Below are positions 1 to 8,420 of a stretch of DNA of 64,000 bases, piece after piece. Position 1 is the first letter of the stretch; the number at the start of each line of letters is the position of its first letter. The translations under genes were made by a program, and so were the position numbers. Under the pieces are notes generated by a model. The model saw only the letters and a list, made by a program, of their open reading frames with translations, searched no databases and was not told the DNA's origin. Origin of the DNA: Bacillus pumilus. GTDB taxonomy: Bacteria > Bacillota > Bacilli > Bacillales > Bacillaceae. The stretch lies in assembly GCA_001938995.1 (NCBI GenBank), contig MKZN01000010.1, positions 62,001 through 126,000 of the forward strand, in the 5' to 3' direction.

Positions 1-668
1 GTTGTTTCCTCATCAATGCGGCCGAGTGGCATGCTTGCAATGGCTTTTGATGCTATCGTGATCGCAGAGACACCTTTTTCAGGTGCAACACCTGCATGAG
101 CTGTTTTCCCATAAATAGTTGCTCGTACTTTTGCCTGTGTGGGTGCCGCCACGATAATCGTACCGACTTGACCATCTGAGTCGAGTGCATAACCATATTT
201 AGCTGTCATTCGTTTCGGATCTAGCGCCTTTGCGCCAACAAGTCCTGACTCCTCACCTGCTGTAATGACAAATTCAATCGTTCCATGTGGCAGATTGTTC
301 TCTTTCAGCACGCGAATCGCTTCAAACATCGCCGCAAGCCCTGTTTTATCGTCGGCACCAAGAATGGTTGTGCCATCTGTCTTGACATAGCCGTCTTCAA
401 TGACTGGTTTCACACCATTCCCTGGAACAACCGTATCCATATGGGAGGTGAAGTAGATCGTATCTGCCTCTTGATTGCCCTTTAGTGTGCAGATGAGGTT
501 ACCTGCGCCGTGACCCGTTATCGCTTTAGAATCATCTTCGACCACTTGAAGACCAAGCTGCGTGAATTTCTCTTTTAATACTTCCACAATTTTTTCTTCG
601 TGTTTCGTTTCAGAATCGATTTGAACCAAATCTAAAAATTCGTCTAAAATCCGTTTCTCATTGATCAT
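1..668 (-). CDS. yqjE: M20-family tripeptidase-like aminopeptidase YqjE (C-terminus cut off by window edge)
   Basis: The reading frame is open from the start near 668 to the window edge, so the C-terminal part is missing. It begins MINEKRILDEF and carries peptidase T / M20 metal-site motifs: SHMDTVVPG (metal-binding His and the Asp next to it), GADDKTGLA (bridging Asp) and ITAGEESGLVGA (catalytic Glu-Glu). The family removes N-terminal residues from short peptides in the cytoplasm using two zinc ions. Two ATGs sit in tandem (671 and 668) behind a strong AGGAGG; 668 has the better spacing. It lies 16 bp after yqjD on the same strand, as in B. subtilis, so co-transcription with yqjC-yqjD is likely. 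Confidence 0.88.
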   Translation of the reverse strand, partial: MINEKRILDEFLDLVQIDSETKHEEKIVEVLKEKFTQLGLQVVEDDSKAITGHGAGNLICTLKGNQEADTIYFTSHMDTVVPGNGVKPVIEDGYVKTDGTTILGADDKTGLAAMFEAIRVLKENNLPHGTIEFVITAGEESGLVGAKALDPKRMTAKYGYALDSDGQVGTIIVAAPTQAKVRATIYGKTAHAGVAPEKGVSAITIASKAIASMPLGRIDEET

Positions 669-684
669 CATCGTGCTCCTCCTC

Positions 685-2154
685 TTATAGCGGCATGTTG
701 CCATGCTTTTTTAATGGTCTATCTTCTTCTTTACTACGAAGCAGGTCAAAGGATCGAATCAATCGCTCTCTCGTTTCAGCTGGTGTCAAAATATCGTCTA
801 TAAGCCCTGACTGCGCCGCTTTCATCACATTTGGCTCTTTGTCTTGTTCACGTAAAGAAGGATGGACTATTTCGTCTGCAAACGTTTTCCCCATGACATC
901 AATTTCTGCCTCTGGCCATGCATAAACAAAATCAGCACCTAAGCCTTTACTATTCATGGCGACATACGCACCACCAAACGCTTTTCTTAAAATCACAGTG
1001 ATCTTAGGGACGGTTGCTTCCGCATATGCATAAAGCAACTTTGCACCGTGACGGATAATTCCTGCATGCTCAGCCTTCTGCCCTGGTAAAAAACCGGGAA
1101 CGTCCACGAGGGTTAACATCGGGATATGAAACGCATCGCAAAAACGAATAAACCTTGCTGCTTTATCAGAGGCGTCGAGATCCAGGCTTCCTGCCAGCAC
1201 CTTTGGTTGATTCGCCACAATCCCAATGGGAGTGCCTTGTAATCTTGCAAAACCCGTGACAATATTTTTCGAGAAACAAGCCTGTGTTTCAAAGAATGAG
1301 CCTTGATCTGTGACCGCTGTCACTATGTGTTTTACGTCATAGATGCGTGATGGATCCTTTGGTAAGACTTCGCCCGGGTCAATGGCATCATCATGAGAAG
1401 AGGTGGACTCGGCCCGAATGTCGGCCGGTTGTTTTGTTGGTATGTACGTTAAAAGAGTGCGAACCGCTTTTAACACGTCCTTCTCATCTTTCCCAGTATA
1501 ATGCACATTTCCGCTCGTCCGGTGCTGAACAAATGCTCCCCCGAGCCGCTCGGGGCAGACTGTTTCACCCGTTGCCTTTTCGATCACTTTAGGGCCCGTC
1601 AAAAACATGTGGGCAGTTTGTTCAGTCATGAATACAAAATCAGTCAATGCTGGAGAATAAACCGCACCACCTGCACATGAGCCTAAAATAACGGATATTT
1701 GCGGAATTTGACCAGAGTACAACACGTTACGTTTAAAAATCTGACCGTATCCTTCTAATGATACCACACCCTCTTGAATTCTCGCACCACCTGAGTCTTT
1801 TAGACCGATGATCGGCATCTGATTTTTAGCAGCAAGGTCCATTAAAGAGGTAATTTTTTTAGCGTGCATCTCGCCTAATGAACCGCCATAGACCGTTGCA
1901 TCTTGGGCATAAACACATACAGGTCTTTCATGGATCAATCCAGTTCCAATGACGACGCCATCACCGAGATGCTCCGAACGATCACCTTTGGCAAACGACT
2001 GGATTTCCATAAAGCTCCCTCTGTCAAGAAGTTCACTTAGCCGTTCTTTGACAGATAACTTCCCTTTATTTTGATGAGCCTTTAACCGTTGCTCTCCGCC
2101 GCCTTGAGAAGCTTTCTTACGCCATTCATACAAGTCATTGAACGAATCATTCAT
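685..2154 (-). CDS. yqjD: Acyl-CoA carboxylase carboxyltransferase (beta) subunit, propionyl-/methylmalonyl-CoA type
   Basis: 489 residues, the normal length for the biotin-dependent carboxyltransferase family (PccB/MmdA). Visible motifs are SGGARIQEG (residues 121-129) and GSCAGGAVYSPAL (158-170), an oxyanion-hole loop, with a second crotonase-like half containing FGGAYVAMNSKG. The family moves a carboxyl group between biotin and an acyl-CoA such as propionyl-CoA. Its first codons overlap the end of the epimerase gene yqjC by 8 nt, which supports a methylmalonyl-CoA role. No biotin carboxylase or biotin carrier lies beside it, so it would have to borrow those (for example AccC/AccB) or act as part of a decarboxylase. 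Substrate is inferred. Confidence 0.9.
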   Translation of the reverse strand: MNDSFNDLYEWRKKASQGGGEQRLKAHQNKGKLSVKERLSELLDRGSFMEIQSFAKGDRSEHLGDGVVIGTGLIHERPVCVYAQDATVYGGSLGEMHAKKITSLMDLAAKNQMPIIGLKDSGGARIQEGVVSLEGYGQIFKRNVLYSGQIPQISVILGSCAGGAVYSPALTDFVFMTEQTAHMFLTGPKVIEKATGETVCPERLGGAFVQHRTSGNVHYTGKDEKDVLKAVRTLLTYIPTKQPADIRAESTSSHDDAIDPGEVLPKDPSRIYDVKHIVTAVTDQGSFFETQACFSKNIVTGFARLQGTPIGIVANQPKVLAGSLDLDASDKAARFIRFCDAFHIPMLTLVDVPGFLPGQKAEHAGIIRHGAKLLYAYAEATVPKITVILRKAFGGAYVAMNSKGLGADFVYAWPEAEIDVMGKTFADEIVHPSLREQDKEPNVMKAAQSGLIDDILTPAETRERLIRSFDLLRSKEEDRPLKKHGNMPL

Positions 2155-2569
2155 GTCCTTCTTTCTCTCCTTTTAAGGGCTCACACAATTCAAATAACAC
2201 ACCAGCCGTTTCCTTTGGTGAAAGAAATGCAATGCGTTTCCCGTTAGCCCCGATCTGTGCTGTTTTTTGAAGAAGCTGGACACCTAGCCGATCAAGATTG
2301 TTCAGGTCACCCTGAATGTCTTTTGACTTTAATGCAATATGATGAAGCCCCTCTCCTCTTTTTGTTAAGAAGGCGTGTAATTTGCTGTGATTTGACATGG
2401 GTTCAATCAATTCAATCTGCATATCACCGAATGCAGCGAAGGACGTTTTGACACCCTGCTCAGGAATTTCCTCAATGTCTGAAAATTGCCAGTTAAATAG
2501 TCGTTGAAGCGTTACACTTGTTTCTTTAATAGAAAAGACCGCCATGGCAATATGATCGATCGGGTTCAT
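2147..2569 (-). CDS. yqjC: Methylmalonyl-CoA epimerase-like protein (VOC fold)
   Basis: 140 residues from an ATG at 2569, preceded by AAAAAAGGAAGTG; a longer frame exists upstream but lacks this spacing. The start MNPIDHIAMAVF and later GLHHIALKSKDI give the paired metal-binding His of the vicinal-oxygen-chelate family, and ELIEP and LFELCEP supply the acidic ligands. Epimerases of this type convert (S)- to (R)-methylmalonyl-CoA. The stop overlaps the start of yqjD, so translation is probably coupled. The neighbour supports the assignment, though VOC proteins are diverse. Confidence 0.85.
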   Translation of the reverse strand: MNPIDHIAMAVFSIKETSVTLQRLFNWQFSDIEEIPEQGVKTSFAAFGDMQIELIEPMSNHSKLHAFLTKRGEGLHHIALKSKDIQGDLNNLDRLGVQLLQKTAQIGANGKRIAFLSPKETAGVLFELCEPLKGEKEGHE

Positions 2570-2670
2570 CGGTTCACTTCCTTTTTTGATCACTTGTCGA
2601 GTCGTCAAAAACCAGATAAAATAAAGAAAGATGCGCTAGTCGCAAAAATCTTCGGTAATAGAGGTGCGAT

Positions 2671-2763
2671 ATGTCTCAAAAATTCATGAAATTTATGGTG
2701 TTGCTCATGATTAGCTTGCTATTAATTTCTTCACTTTTAGCAGGTGCAGCAGCCTTTTTATAG
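2671..2763 (+). CDS. prli42: Prli42-like stressosome-associated miniprotein (30 aa)
   Basis: A 30-codon gene on the opposite strand to its neighbours, with GAGGTG four bases before the ATG. The product begins MSQKFMKFMV and is a single transmembrane helix ending ISSLLAGAAAFL. This basic N-terminus, one helix and small-residue C-terminal end match Prli42, the membrane miniprotein that anchors the stressosome in Listeria and has relatives throughout Bacillus. A strong rho-independent terminator follows directly. It is easily missed because of its size. Function is inferred from the family. Confidence 0.75.
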   Translation: MSQKFMKFMVLLMISLLLISSLLAGAAAFL

Positions 2764-2780
2764 GTTTTTCTTTATTAGTA

Positions 2781-2825
2781 GACAAGCAGGTGCCTTCTAT
2801 TCACGAATCGCCTGCTTGTCTTTTG
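2781..2825 (+). terminator. Rho-independent terminator of prli42
   Basis: Perfect 10-bp arms GACAAGCAGG (2781-2790) and CCTGCTTGTC (2811-2820) are followed by TTTT on the plus strand. The hairpin overlaps the 3' end of the converging L,D-transpeptidase gene. Confidence 0.8.
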
Positions 2826-3309
2826 CCATTTTTTCAAACGAGTCACTTGATTTCGTAATCCACACTTTTGTCCCAACTGGAAGCTGATTGAATAGCTTTT
2901 CTACATCTTGATTGTGAAGTCTCACACAGCCTGCCGTAATAAATTTCCCAATAGATGTTTCGTCACTTGTCCCATGAATGCCGTATATTCTTCCATCTGT
3001 CCCGCGTGCATCAAATCCAATCCATCTTCGGCCAAGAGGATTATTCTTTGCACCGCCTTCTATATTCTTTTTTCTGTAGAAAGGATCTTTCGCTTTGATC
3101 ACGATGGTAAACTCACCTTCTGGCGTCAAATCCGTCGTTTTCCCAGTAGAGGCAGGATAGATTGCTTGCACTTTTTCATGATCAATATAAGCAAGTTCAT
3201 TCGTTTGTTTGTTTATGATGACATATGGGTCCCCTGGAAGCGGGTTTTGTCCAAGCGGCCATATGGGCGAAAGAGACATCGCTAGCACGGTATACAATAA
3301 AAGACGCAT
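2797..3309 (-). CDS. yqjB: L,D-transpeptidase (YkuD domain), exported
   Basis: 170 residues starting at an ATG with AAGGAGGAG upstream. An N-terminal hydrophobic stretch (about 1-18) looks like a signal peptide. The YkuD catalytic signature is present as HGTSDETSIGKF followed by AGCVRLHNQD, with the nucleophilic Cys in the SxGCxR-like block. Such enzymes form 3-3 cross-links or attach proteins to peptidoglycan outside the membrane. The position between yqjA and yqjC matches B. subtilis yqjB. Its Shine-Dalgarno lies in a predicted hairpin (see findings). Confidence 0.82.
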   Translation of the reverse strand: MRLLLYTVLAMSLSPIWPLGQNPLPGDPYVIINKQTNELAYIDHEKVQAIYPASTGKTTDLTPEGEFTIVIKAKDPFYRKKNIEGGAKNNPLGRRWIGFDARGTDGRIYGIHGTSDETSIGKFITAGCVRLHNQDVEKLFNQLPVGTKVWITKSSDSFEKMAKDKQAIRE

Positions 3310-3313
3310 AGGC

Positions 3314-3350
3314 TCCTCCTTTTTTCATTAGATTGACCAATGAAGGAGGA
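3314..3350 (-). promoter_or_regulatory. Hairpin covering the yqjB ribosome-binding site
   Basis: TCCTCC (3314-3319) pairs with GGAGGA (3345-3350) and TTCATT (3324-3329) with AATGAA (3339-3344), leaving a 4-nt bulge. In yqjB mRNA the downstream arm contains the GGAGG Shine-Dalgarno. It may also serve as a weak end for yqjA transcripts. Confidence 0.4.
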
Positions 3351-3362
3351 ACTCATGCGTCT

Positions 3363-4316
3363 CTATTCTTTCATTCCTTTAAAATAACTTTTCAGCACTA
3401 AATACTGTTCCATTTCCCCTAGGAAATGGAACAGTGCGGCTCTTGCCTCAAATTCTTCACGAGTTTGCGGAAGAGGCAGGGCATCGAATTCTTCTTTCAT
3501 ATCGATCAGACGTCTTAAAAACTGATGTGCGGTGTTGCCTGGGTGTATATGTTCTCGTAAGTCCCGGATGTATTCTGCAATGATTTGTCCATGCTCTGTT
3601 GTAATCGAAATGGACGTGATTTTCGGAAGAACCCGCTCAATGATTTCAAATTGCTTCTGCCTCATGTTGAAATAATGATAATATAAATTCTCATGCCTTA
3701 GTACATGATTTTCAACATCACGGTATGCGAGGGCTTTTGCTTCTTTGATCAGCTGATCGGTTTCCGGTAATTCCTTTCCAGTCCAATCTTGCTTCCCGGT
3801 CATCAAGTATTGTTCAATTTCTTCAAAGATTTTGGCAAAGTTGTCTTCAATTTGCTCACTGTATCGTTTGAGCTTTTGATCGACGCTTGGCATGTACAGG
3901 TTCATAACGAGAGCCACCCCGACACCAATTGTGATCAAAAGAAGCTCGTTCCAAATCAAACTAAGGGTGATCCCACCAGACATATATAGATGAAGGATGA
4001 TGACCGAACTTGTCACAATCCCTTCTTTTATACGAAGGACAATGGTTGTCGGAATGAAGACAAGTAACATGAGCCCGATGACGAAAGGATGATAACCTAT
4101 TAGATCGAAAAATAAGTAAGAAAACAAAATAGCCACGCTACATGCTGCAAATCGGGCGCCTGATGCGATGAGTGACCTCTTTTTTGTCACTTGAATACAT
4201 AGGATGGTGATAATGCCGGCAGCTGAATAATTTTGCAAACCAAGCATTTGAGCAATATAGATGGCGATAGCTGTTCCTAAAGCTGTTTTCAGCGTTCGGT
4301 AGCCGATTTTAAACAT
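3363..4316 (-). CDS. yqjA: Aromatic-acid-exporter-like membrane protein YqjA (DUF939)
   Basis: 317 residues from ATG 4316, which is placed correctly behind AAAGAGTG; an in-frame GTG 12 nt upstream abuts that motif and is less likely. The first 150 residues contain about four to five hydrophobic helices beginning MFKIGYRTLKTALGTAIAIYIAQ, and the remaining half is a soluble, charged, helical domain. This matches the DUF939/aromatic acid exporter-like family of Firmicutes. The transported substrate is not known. It lies upstream of yqjB on the same strand, as in B. subtilis. Confidence 0.85.
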   Translation of the reverse strand: MFKIGYRTLKTALGTAIAIYIAQMLGLQNYSAAGIITILCIQVTKKRSLIASGARFAACSVAILFSYLFFDLIGYHPFVIGLMLLVFIPTTIVLRIKEGIVTSSVIILHLYMSGGITLSLIWNELLLITIGVGVALVMNLYMPSVDQKLKRYSEQIEDNFAKIFEEIEQYLMTGKQDWTGKELPETDQLIKEAKALAYRDVENHVLRHENLYYHYFNMRQKQFEIIERVLPKITSISITTEHGQIIAEYIRDLREHIHPGNTAHQFLRRLIDMKEEFDALPLPQTREEFEARAALFHFLGEMEQYLVLKSYFKGMKE

Positions 4317-4398
4317 GATGTCATTCACTCTTTTCTGTCTTGTTTCCGTCCACCATTGTGAAATGATGAACTTTTATTACTGTTCCCATTATCATCAA

Positions 4399-4430
4399 AA
4401 AAAGAAGAAGATGTTCAGTCTCCTTCTCTT
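4399..4430 (-). terminator. Probable terminator of the art operon
   Basis: On the minus strand AGAAGGAGA and TCTTCTTCT arms (with G-U pairs) around a TGAACA loop are followed by a run of T just beyond the artR stop. Confidence 0.5.
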
Positions 4431-4436
4431 TTTTCT

Positions 4437-5159
4437 TTATAATATTTTTTGCAGAAAGTCTTGAGCACGTTGTGAGGACGGCGTTTCAAAGAATTCCACA
4501 GGGTTTGCATCTTCTACAATTTTCCCATCGTCCATAAAGATCACGCGGTTGGCTACTTCTTTTGCAAAGCCCATTTCATGTGTCACAATCACAAGAGTCA
4601 TGCCTGATTGAGCAAGCTCTTTCATAACTTCTAATACTTCCTTGACCATTTCAGGATCAAGTGCAGATGTTGGTTCATCAAACAGCATAATGTCTGGTTT
4701 CATCGCAAGAGCTCGAGCAATGGCGACACGCTGCTTTTGACCGCCAGATAAACGGTTCGGATAGTCATCTTTCTTCTCTAAAAGCCCGACCTTTTTTAAT
4801 AAATCTTCTGCTTGTTGGATGCTCTCATTCTTTGATTGATTCTTCACATTCATCGGAGCATACGTGATATTTTCCAGTACCGTTTTATGTGGAAACAGGT
4901 GAAAGTGCTGAAACACCATGCCAATGTTTTCGCGTACTTTTAGTGCATTGGTTTTTGGGTTTGTGATATCTGTCCCTTGTACCGTAATGACACCTGACGT
5001 CGGCTTTTCAAGCAAATTAATGCAGCGAAGGAACGTGGATTTCCCTGAGCCAGATGGCCCAATTACTGCCACAACTTCTCCCTCTTGGATGGTTGTATCA
5101 ATTCCTTTGAGCACTTCATTCTTGCCAAAAGATTTTGTGAGTTTCTCTATTTTAATCAT
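4437..5159 (-). CDS. artR: Amino-acid ABC transporter ATP-binding protein
   Basis: 240 residues with the full set of ABC ATPase motifs: Walker [10 protein letters not shown] (33-41), Q-loop VFQHFH, signature LSGGQKQR, Walker B IMLFDEP and the H-switch VTHEMG. This is the polar amino-acid uptake subfamily (GlnQ/ArtP-like). It overlaps the permease gene by 8 nt and is the last gene of artP-artQ-artR (yqiXYZ). The system in B. subtilis is a high-affinity arginine importer. The ARG-box-like site upstream of artP supports arginine as the substrate here. Confidence 0.92.
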   Translation of the reverse strand: MIKIEKLTKSFGKNEVLKGIDTTIQEGEVVAVIGPSGSGKSTFLRCINLLEKPTSGVITVQGTDITNPKTNALKVRENIGMVFQHFHLFPHKTVLENITYAPMNVKNQSKNESIQQAEDLLKKVGLLEKKDDYPNRLSGGQKQRVAIARALAMKPDIMLFDEPTSALDPEMVKEVLEVMKELAQSGMTLVIVTHEMGFAKEVANRVIFMDDGKIVEDANPVEFFETPSSQRAQDFLQKIL

Positions 5160-5805
5160 TTGATTTTAACTTCCTTTCCACCGATTTGCCGACAAAGGTG
5201 AGCCCAAGCACGATCACATAATAGATGAGACCAGCAAAAATAAGTGGTTCAAGATAATTATACGTGACAGCACCTGCTTGATAGGCTCGTCTCATCACAT
5301 CGCCAAGTCCAATCACTGTGACAATCGCTGATTCTTTTGTCAGTGTAATCGTTTCGTTCACAAGTGCAGGTGAAATATTTTTAAATGCCTGCGGGAGCAA
5401 TAAGTCCTTCATCATTTTAGCATAAGGAATCCCTAAAGCAACGGCCGCTTCTTTTTGTCCTTTATCAATGGCATTAATACCTGCTCGAATAATTTCAGAG
5501 ACATAAGCCGCCGAGTTTAATGAAAATGCTGCTACGGCTGCCCAGTATTGATCAATTTGAAAACCTATTAGTTGAGGCAATCCAAAATAGATGATCAATA
5601 GTTGTAGCACAAGCGGTGTGCCGCGGAAGATGGACGTATAAAAGTCTGCCAACCAAATGAGCGGCTTCACGACACTGATTTTGCATAACGTTAATAAGAT
5701 CCCTAAAATAAAACCAAAAAAGAGTGAAACCACCACAATAGAAAGCGTGACCTTAAGGCCTTCTAAAATAAATGGCATCTGAGGTATGACTTCTGTAAAA
5801 TTCAT
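5152..5805 (-). CDS. artQ: Amino-acid ABC transporter permease
   Basis: 217 residues with five hydrophobic segments. It carries the HisMQ-type permease signature [23 protein letters not shown], whose EAA loop contacts the ATPase. [10 protein letters not shown] is another family hallmark. Between it and artP lies a terminator-like palindrome, so it is probably expressed below the binding protein. It overlaps artR by 8 nt. Confidence 0.92.
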   Translation of the reverse strand: MNFTEVIPQMPFILEGLKVTLSIVVVSLFFGFILGILLTLCKISVVKPLIWLADFYTSIFRGTPLVLQLLIIYFGLPQLIGFQIDQYWAAVAAFSLNSAAYVSEIIRAGINAIDKGQKEAAVALGIPYAKMMKDLLLPQAFKNISPALVNETITLTKESAIVTVIGLGDVMRRAYQAGAVTYNYLEPLIFAGLIYYVIVLGLTFVGKSVERKLKSND

Positions 5806-5858
5806 GATTAAAATCTCCTTTTTTTACTACCTTCAAATGAAAGCAAGAAATAAACAGG

Positions 5859-5886
5859 AAAAAAGTTCAACATATGTTGAACTTTT
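5859..5886 (-). terminator. Intra-operon terminator/attenuator between artP and artQ
   Basis: A 26-bp perfect palindrome, arms AAAAGTTCAACAT and ATGTTGAACTTTT, ends in a run of T on the minus strand. It sits directly after artP and would let most transcripts stop there, giving an excess of the binding protein over the membrane components. Confidence 0.75.
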
Positions 5887-5931
5887 CAGCGCACTCTCTT
5901 TATCATACATGACGCTGATCCTTTGTATGAC

Positions 5932-6699
5932 TTACTTTTCGTCAGCAAACCATTTTTCAATTAATTGATCAAGTTCGCCATTTTCCTTCATTTCTTTTAA
6001 TGATTGATTGAATTTCGCTGTTAAGTCACTATTTTTTTTGAATGCAATGGCTGACCCTTTATTTGTTGATCCACCTAGGTCAAAGGCATGGAAATCTTTC
6101 TCTTTCTTTAAATAGCCAGCTGCTACTTTATCTTCAATAATCGCTGCATCGAAGCGTCCAGCTTTAATCTCTTGAATGATGTCAGAGATTTTATTACGAT
6201 CTTCTACTGTTAAGTTGTATTTCTTTTGTATTGCTTTCGCATCATCTTGTTGAATAGAACCTAATTGAACACCTACTGTTTTGTCTTGTAAGTCTTGATC
6301 TGTTTTAATACCGCTATTTTTCTTTGTCACAACCATGTTTTTAGCATTGTAATAAATGTCCGAAAAATCAACTTGTTTTTTACGCTTTTCATCTGGTGTC
6401 ATTCCCGCAAGTACAATATCCGCTTTGTTTGTTTTAAGCGCTGAAACAAGACTTGCAAAGTCCATATCTTGAATTTCTAGTTTATAGCCGTTCTTTTTTG
6501 CTAATGCTTTCGCAAGATCCACGTCGAAACCGACAATTTTATTGCCCTCTTTTGATTCAAATGGCGGATAATCTGCTGATGTCGCCATGATGAGTGTTTT
6601 GTCATCCCCTGATGCGTTTGAATTATTAGAAGAAGTACCACAAGCTGCTAGTGCAGCTGCAAGACCAGCTGTCATAAGTAATAATAACCACTTTTTCAT
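5932..6699 (-). CDS. artP: Amino-acid ABC transporter substrate-binding lipoprotein
   Basis: 255 residues. The signal peptide ends in a lipobox LAAC (Cys20), so the mature protein is a lipid-anchored solute receptor. The SBP_bac_3 domain follows, with ATSADYPPFES, VGFDVDLAKALAKK and DIVLAGMT, typical of polar amino-acid receptors. It is first in the art operon, with a promoter and an ARG-box-like operator upstream. Arginine as ligand is inferred from synteny and the operator. Confidence 0.92.
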   Translation of the reverse strand: MKKWLLLLMTAGLAAALAACGTSSNNSNASGDDKTLIMATSADYPPFESKEGNKIVGFDVDLAKALAKKNGYKLEIQDMDFASLVSALKTNKADIVLAGMTPDEKRKKQVDFSDIYYNAKNMVVTKKNSGIKTDQDLQDKTVGVQLGSIQQDDAKAIQKKYNLTVEDRNKISDIIQEIKAGRFDAAIIEDKVAAGYLKKEKDFHAFDLGGSTNKGSAIAFKKNSDLTAKFNQSLKEMKENGELDQLIEKWFADEK

Positions 6700-6736
6700 A
6701 TGATGATGCCTCCCAGTATTTTAAACTCGTGTGTTT

Positions 6737-6754
6737 ATTTGAATATTTATTCAC
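6737..6754 (-). promoter_or_regulatory. ARG box-like operator (AhrC/ArgR) upstream of artP
   Basis: Minus-strand sequence GTGAATAAATATTCAAAT closely matches the Bacillus ARG box (CATGAATAAAAATKCAAK). It lies just downstream of the predicted -10 of artP, over the likely transcription start, a typical repressor position. The regulator gene ahrC is in this window at 26061-26510. Confidence 0.6.
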
Positions 6755-6762
6755 TATAATGT

Positions 6763-6791
6763 ATTTTAAACACTTTCTTTTTGATATGCAA
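6763..6791 (-). promoter_or_regulatory. Predicted sigma-A promoter of artPQR
   Basis: TTGCAT (6786-6791), a 17-bp spacer and TAAAAT (6763-6768) on the minus strand, about 65 bp upstream of the artP start. Confidence 0.55.
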
Positions 6792-6830
6792 TAGTATTTT
6801 GCTAAAATTATTTTGATTCGATTGTCTTAT

Positions 6831-6866
6831 AAAACAAAAAACAGCCCGATCATTAGACCAGACTGT
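6831..6866 (-). terminator. Terminator of brxB
   Basis: An 11-bp stem with G-U pairs (arms beginning ACAGTCTGGTC and ending GATCGGGCTGT) is followed by TTTTTTG on the minus strand, just past the brxB stop. Confidence 0.7.
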
Positions 6867-6898
6867 ACCGTGTTTATTCATTCAAAAGTCACAGTATT

Positions 6899-7336
6899 TT
6901 ATATTTCTTCACAATGCTCATCGAAAGCGGCTTGTAGCTTTGACACGACTTCCATCGGCTCATGCCCTTCGATTTCATGACGTTCCACCATTTTAATGAT
7001 TTTTCCATCCTTTAACAGAGCAAATGATGGAGAGGATGGTGGGTAGCCTTCAAAGTATTCACGTGCTCTGGCAGTTGCCTCTTTGTCCTGACCAGCAAAC
7101 ACTGTGAGCAATTGATCTGGCCGCTTATCGTAATGAACAGAGTAGCCAGCAGCTGGTCTTGCAATCCCGCCTGCACATCCGCATACTGAATTCACCATCA
7201 CAAGAGCTGTACCCTTTTTAGTCAGTGCTTCATCCACTTCTTCGACTGTTGTTAATTCTGAGTAGCCTGCTTGCTGAATCTCTTCTCTCGCTTGTTTCAC
7301 AATATCATTCATAAATAAATTAAAATCGATATTCAT
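6899..7336 (-). CDS. brxB: Bacilliredoxin BrxB (YqiW, DUF1094)
   Basis: 145 residues from ATG 7336, set 6 bp after GGAGTG; the GTG three codons earlier overlaps the Shine-Dalgarno. The redox motif CGC is at residues 52-54 in [10 protein letters not shown], in a thioredoxin-like fold. Bacilliredoxins remove bacillithiol from S-bacillithiolated proteins after oxidative stress. Length and sequence match the YqiW/YphP family throughout. It is divergent from bmrU and has its own terminator. Confidence 0.93.
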   Translation of the reverse strand: MNIDFNLFMNDIVKQAREEIQQAGYSELTTVEEVDEALTKKGTALVMVNSVCGCAGGIARPAAGYSVHYDKRPDQLLTVFAGQDKEATARAREYFEGYPPSSPSFALLKDGKIIKMVERHEIEGHEPMEVVSKLQAAFDEHCEEI

Positions 7337-7493
7337 TTGATCCACTCCTTCTACGTACCATCCATTTTAACAAGGAAAGCTTCCGTGAGCAAATGTGTTG
7401 TCTTATCACATCGACCCTTTTTCAGCGTCTCGTTTATGTGCTGTTCAATTGGGGAAAAGTGATAATGGAAGAATTAAAAGGGAGAACTGCGTG

Positions 7494-8387
7494 ATGGCAC
7501 AATTTAAAAAAGCGATGCTCATTTATAATGGAAATGCTGGACAAAAAAATATAGAAAAAACACTTGCTCAAACAGTGCCACTTCTTTCTCTACATATTGA
7601 TGAACTTATTCTCAAACCAACGAGACAGCCGAAGGATGCCTATCAGTTCTGCCGTGAGATTGATGAGACGGTGGAACTACTGATCATATTAGGCGGAGAT
7701 GGAACCGTGCATGAATGCATGAACGGAATCGGTGGTTTAACGAATAGACCCGCTGTTGCGATATTACCTGGCGGAACATGCAATGACTTTTCTAGAACGC
7801 TTGGCATTCCTCAGCAAATGCAAAAAGCGGCTCAAGTGATTGTGGATGGGACAGAAAAAAAGGTCGACTTGATCAAAGCGGAGGATCGATACCTTTTGAA
7901 CTTTTGGGGTATCGGGCTGATTGCAGAGACCTCCAATAATATTAACGACAAGGAAAAAGCCGTCCTAGGCAAAATCAGTTACTTCACAAGCGCCATTCGG
8001 ACCCTACAGCAGACAGATCCTTTTTATGTACACATTCAAACAGAAGAAGAAGATTGGGAAGAAGAGGCTGTCATCGTCCTTGTGATGAACGGACATTATA
8101 TCGGAACAAATAAAATCGACTTGCCCAATGCGGCAATTGATGATGGGAAAGCCGAGATATTAATTTGTAGAAATACGAGTTTTTCTGCGTTAAAAGAGAT
8201 ATTTTCAATGAACCGGGAAGAGCTTGAGGATTTCACTGGCGATTTGTCTCTCATCCAAGCGTCACGTATACATATTCACACACAAGAAGAAATGGAAGTC
8301 GATACAGATGGTGAAGTTTATATGAAAGCTCCCTCAACCCTTGAGATTTTGAAACAGCACTTGACTTTTATTGTTCCAACAAAATAA
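7494..8387 (+). CDS. bmrU: Diacylglycerol-kinase-like lipid kinase BmrU
   Basis: 297 residues from ATG 7494 (GGGAGA upstream), identical in length to B. subtilis BmrU; the longer frame upstream is not needed. The DAGK catalytic domain is shown by IYNGNAGQ, the nucleotide loop LGGDGTVHECMNG and LPGGTCNDFSRTLG. The family phosphorylates lipids such as diacylglycerol or undecaprenol-like substrates at the membrane; the substrate of BmrU is uncertain. In B. subtilis it leads bmrU-bmr-bmrR, but no Bmr efflux pump or BmrR follows here; a terminator and a converging gene come next. Confidence 0.88.
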   Translation: MAQFKKAMLIYNGNAGQKNIEKTLAQTVPLLSLHIDELILKPTRQPKDAYQFCREIDETVELLIILGGDGTVHECMNGIGGLTNRPAVAILPGGTCNDFSRTLGIPQQMQKAAQVIVDGTEKKVDLIKAEDRYLLNFWGIGLIAETSNNINDKEKAVLGKISYFTSAIRTLQQTDPFYVHIQTEEEDWEEEAVIVLVMNGHYIGTNKIDLPNAAIDDGKAEILICRNTSFSALKEIFSMNREELEDFTGDLSLIQASRIHIHTQEEMEVDTDGEVYMKAPSTLEILKQHLTFIVPTK

Positions 8388-8390
8388 AGA

Positions 8391-8420
8391 AATGCCCGGA
8401 TCATTGAGATTCGGGCGTTT
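8391..8420. terminator. Bidirectional terminator between bmrU and the converging membrane-protein gene
   Basis: Arms GCCCGGATC (8394-8402) and GATTCGGGC (8408-8416), flanked by A-rich and T-rich sequence on opposite sides. It lies right after the bmrU stop and overlaps the last codons of the gene on the other strand. Confidence 0.75.

Noticed and set aside
5861..5886. Palindrome between artP and artQ as an operator
   Set aside because: Its T-tract and location after a stop codon fit an attenuating terminator better.
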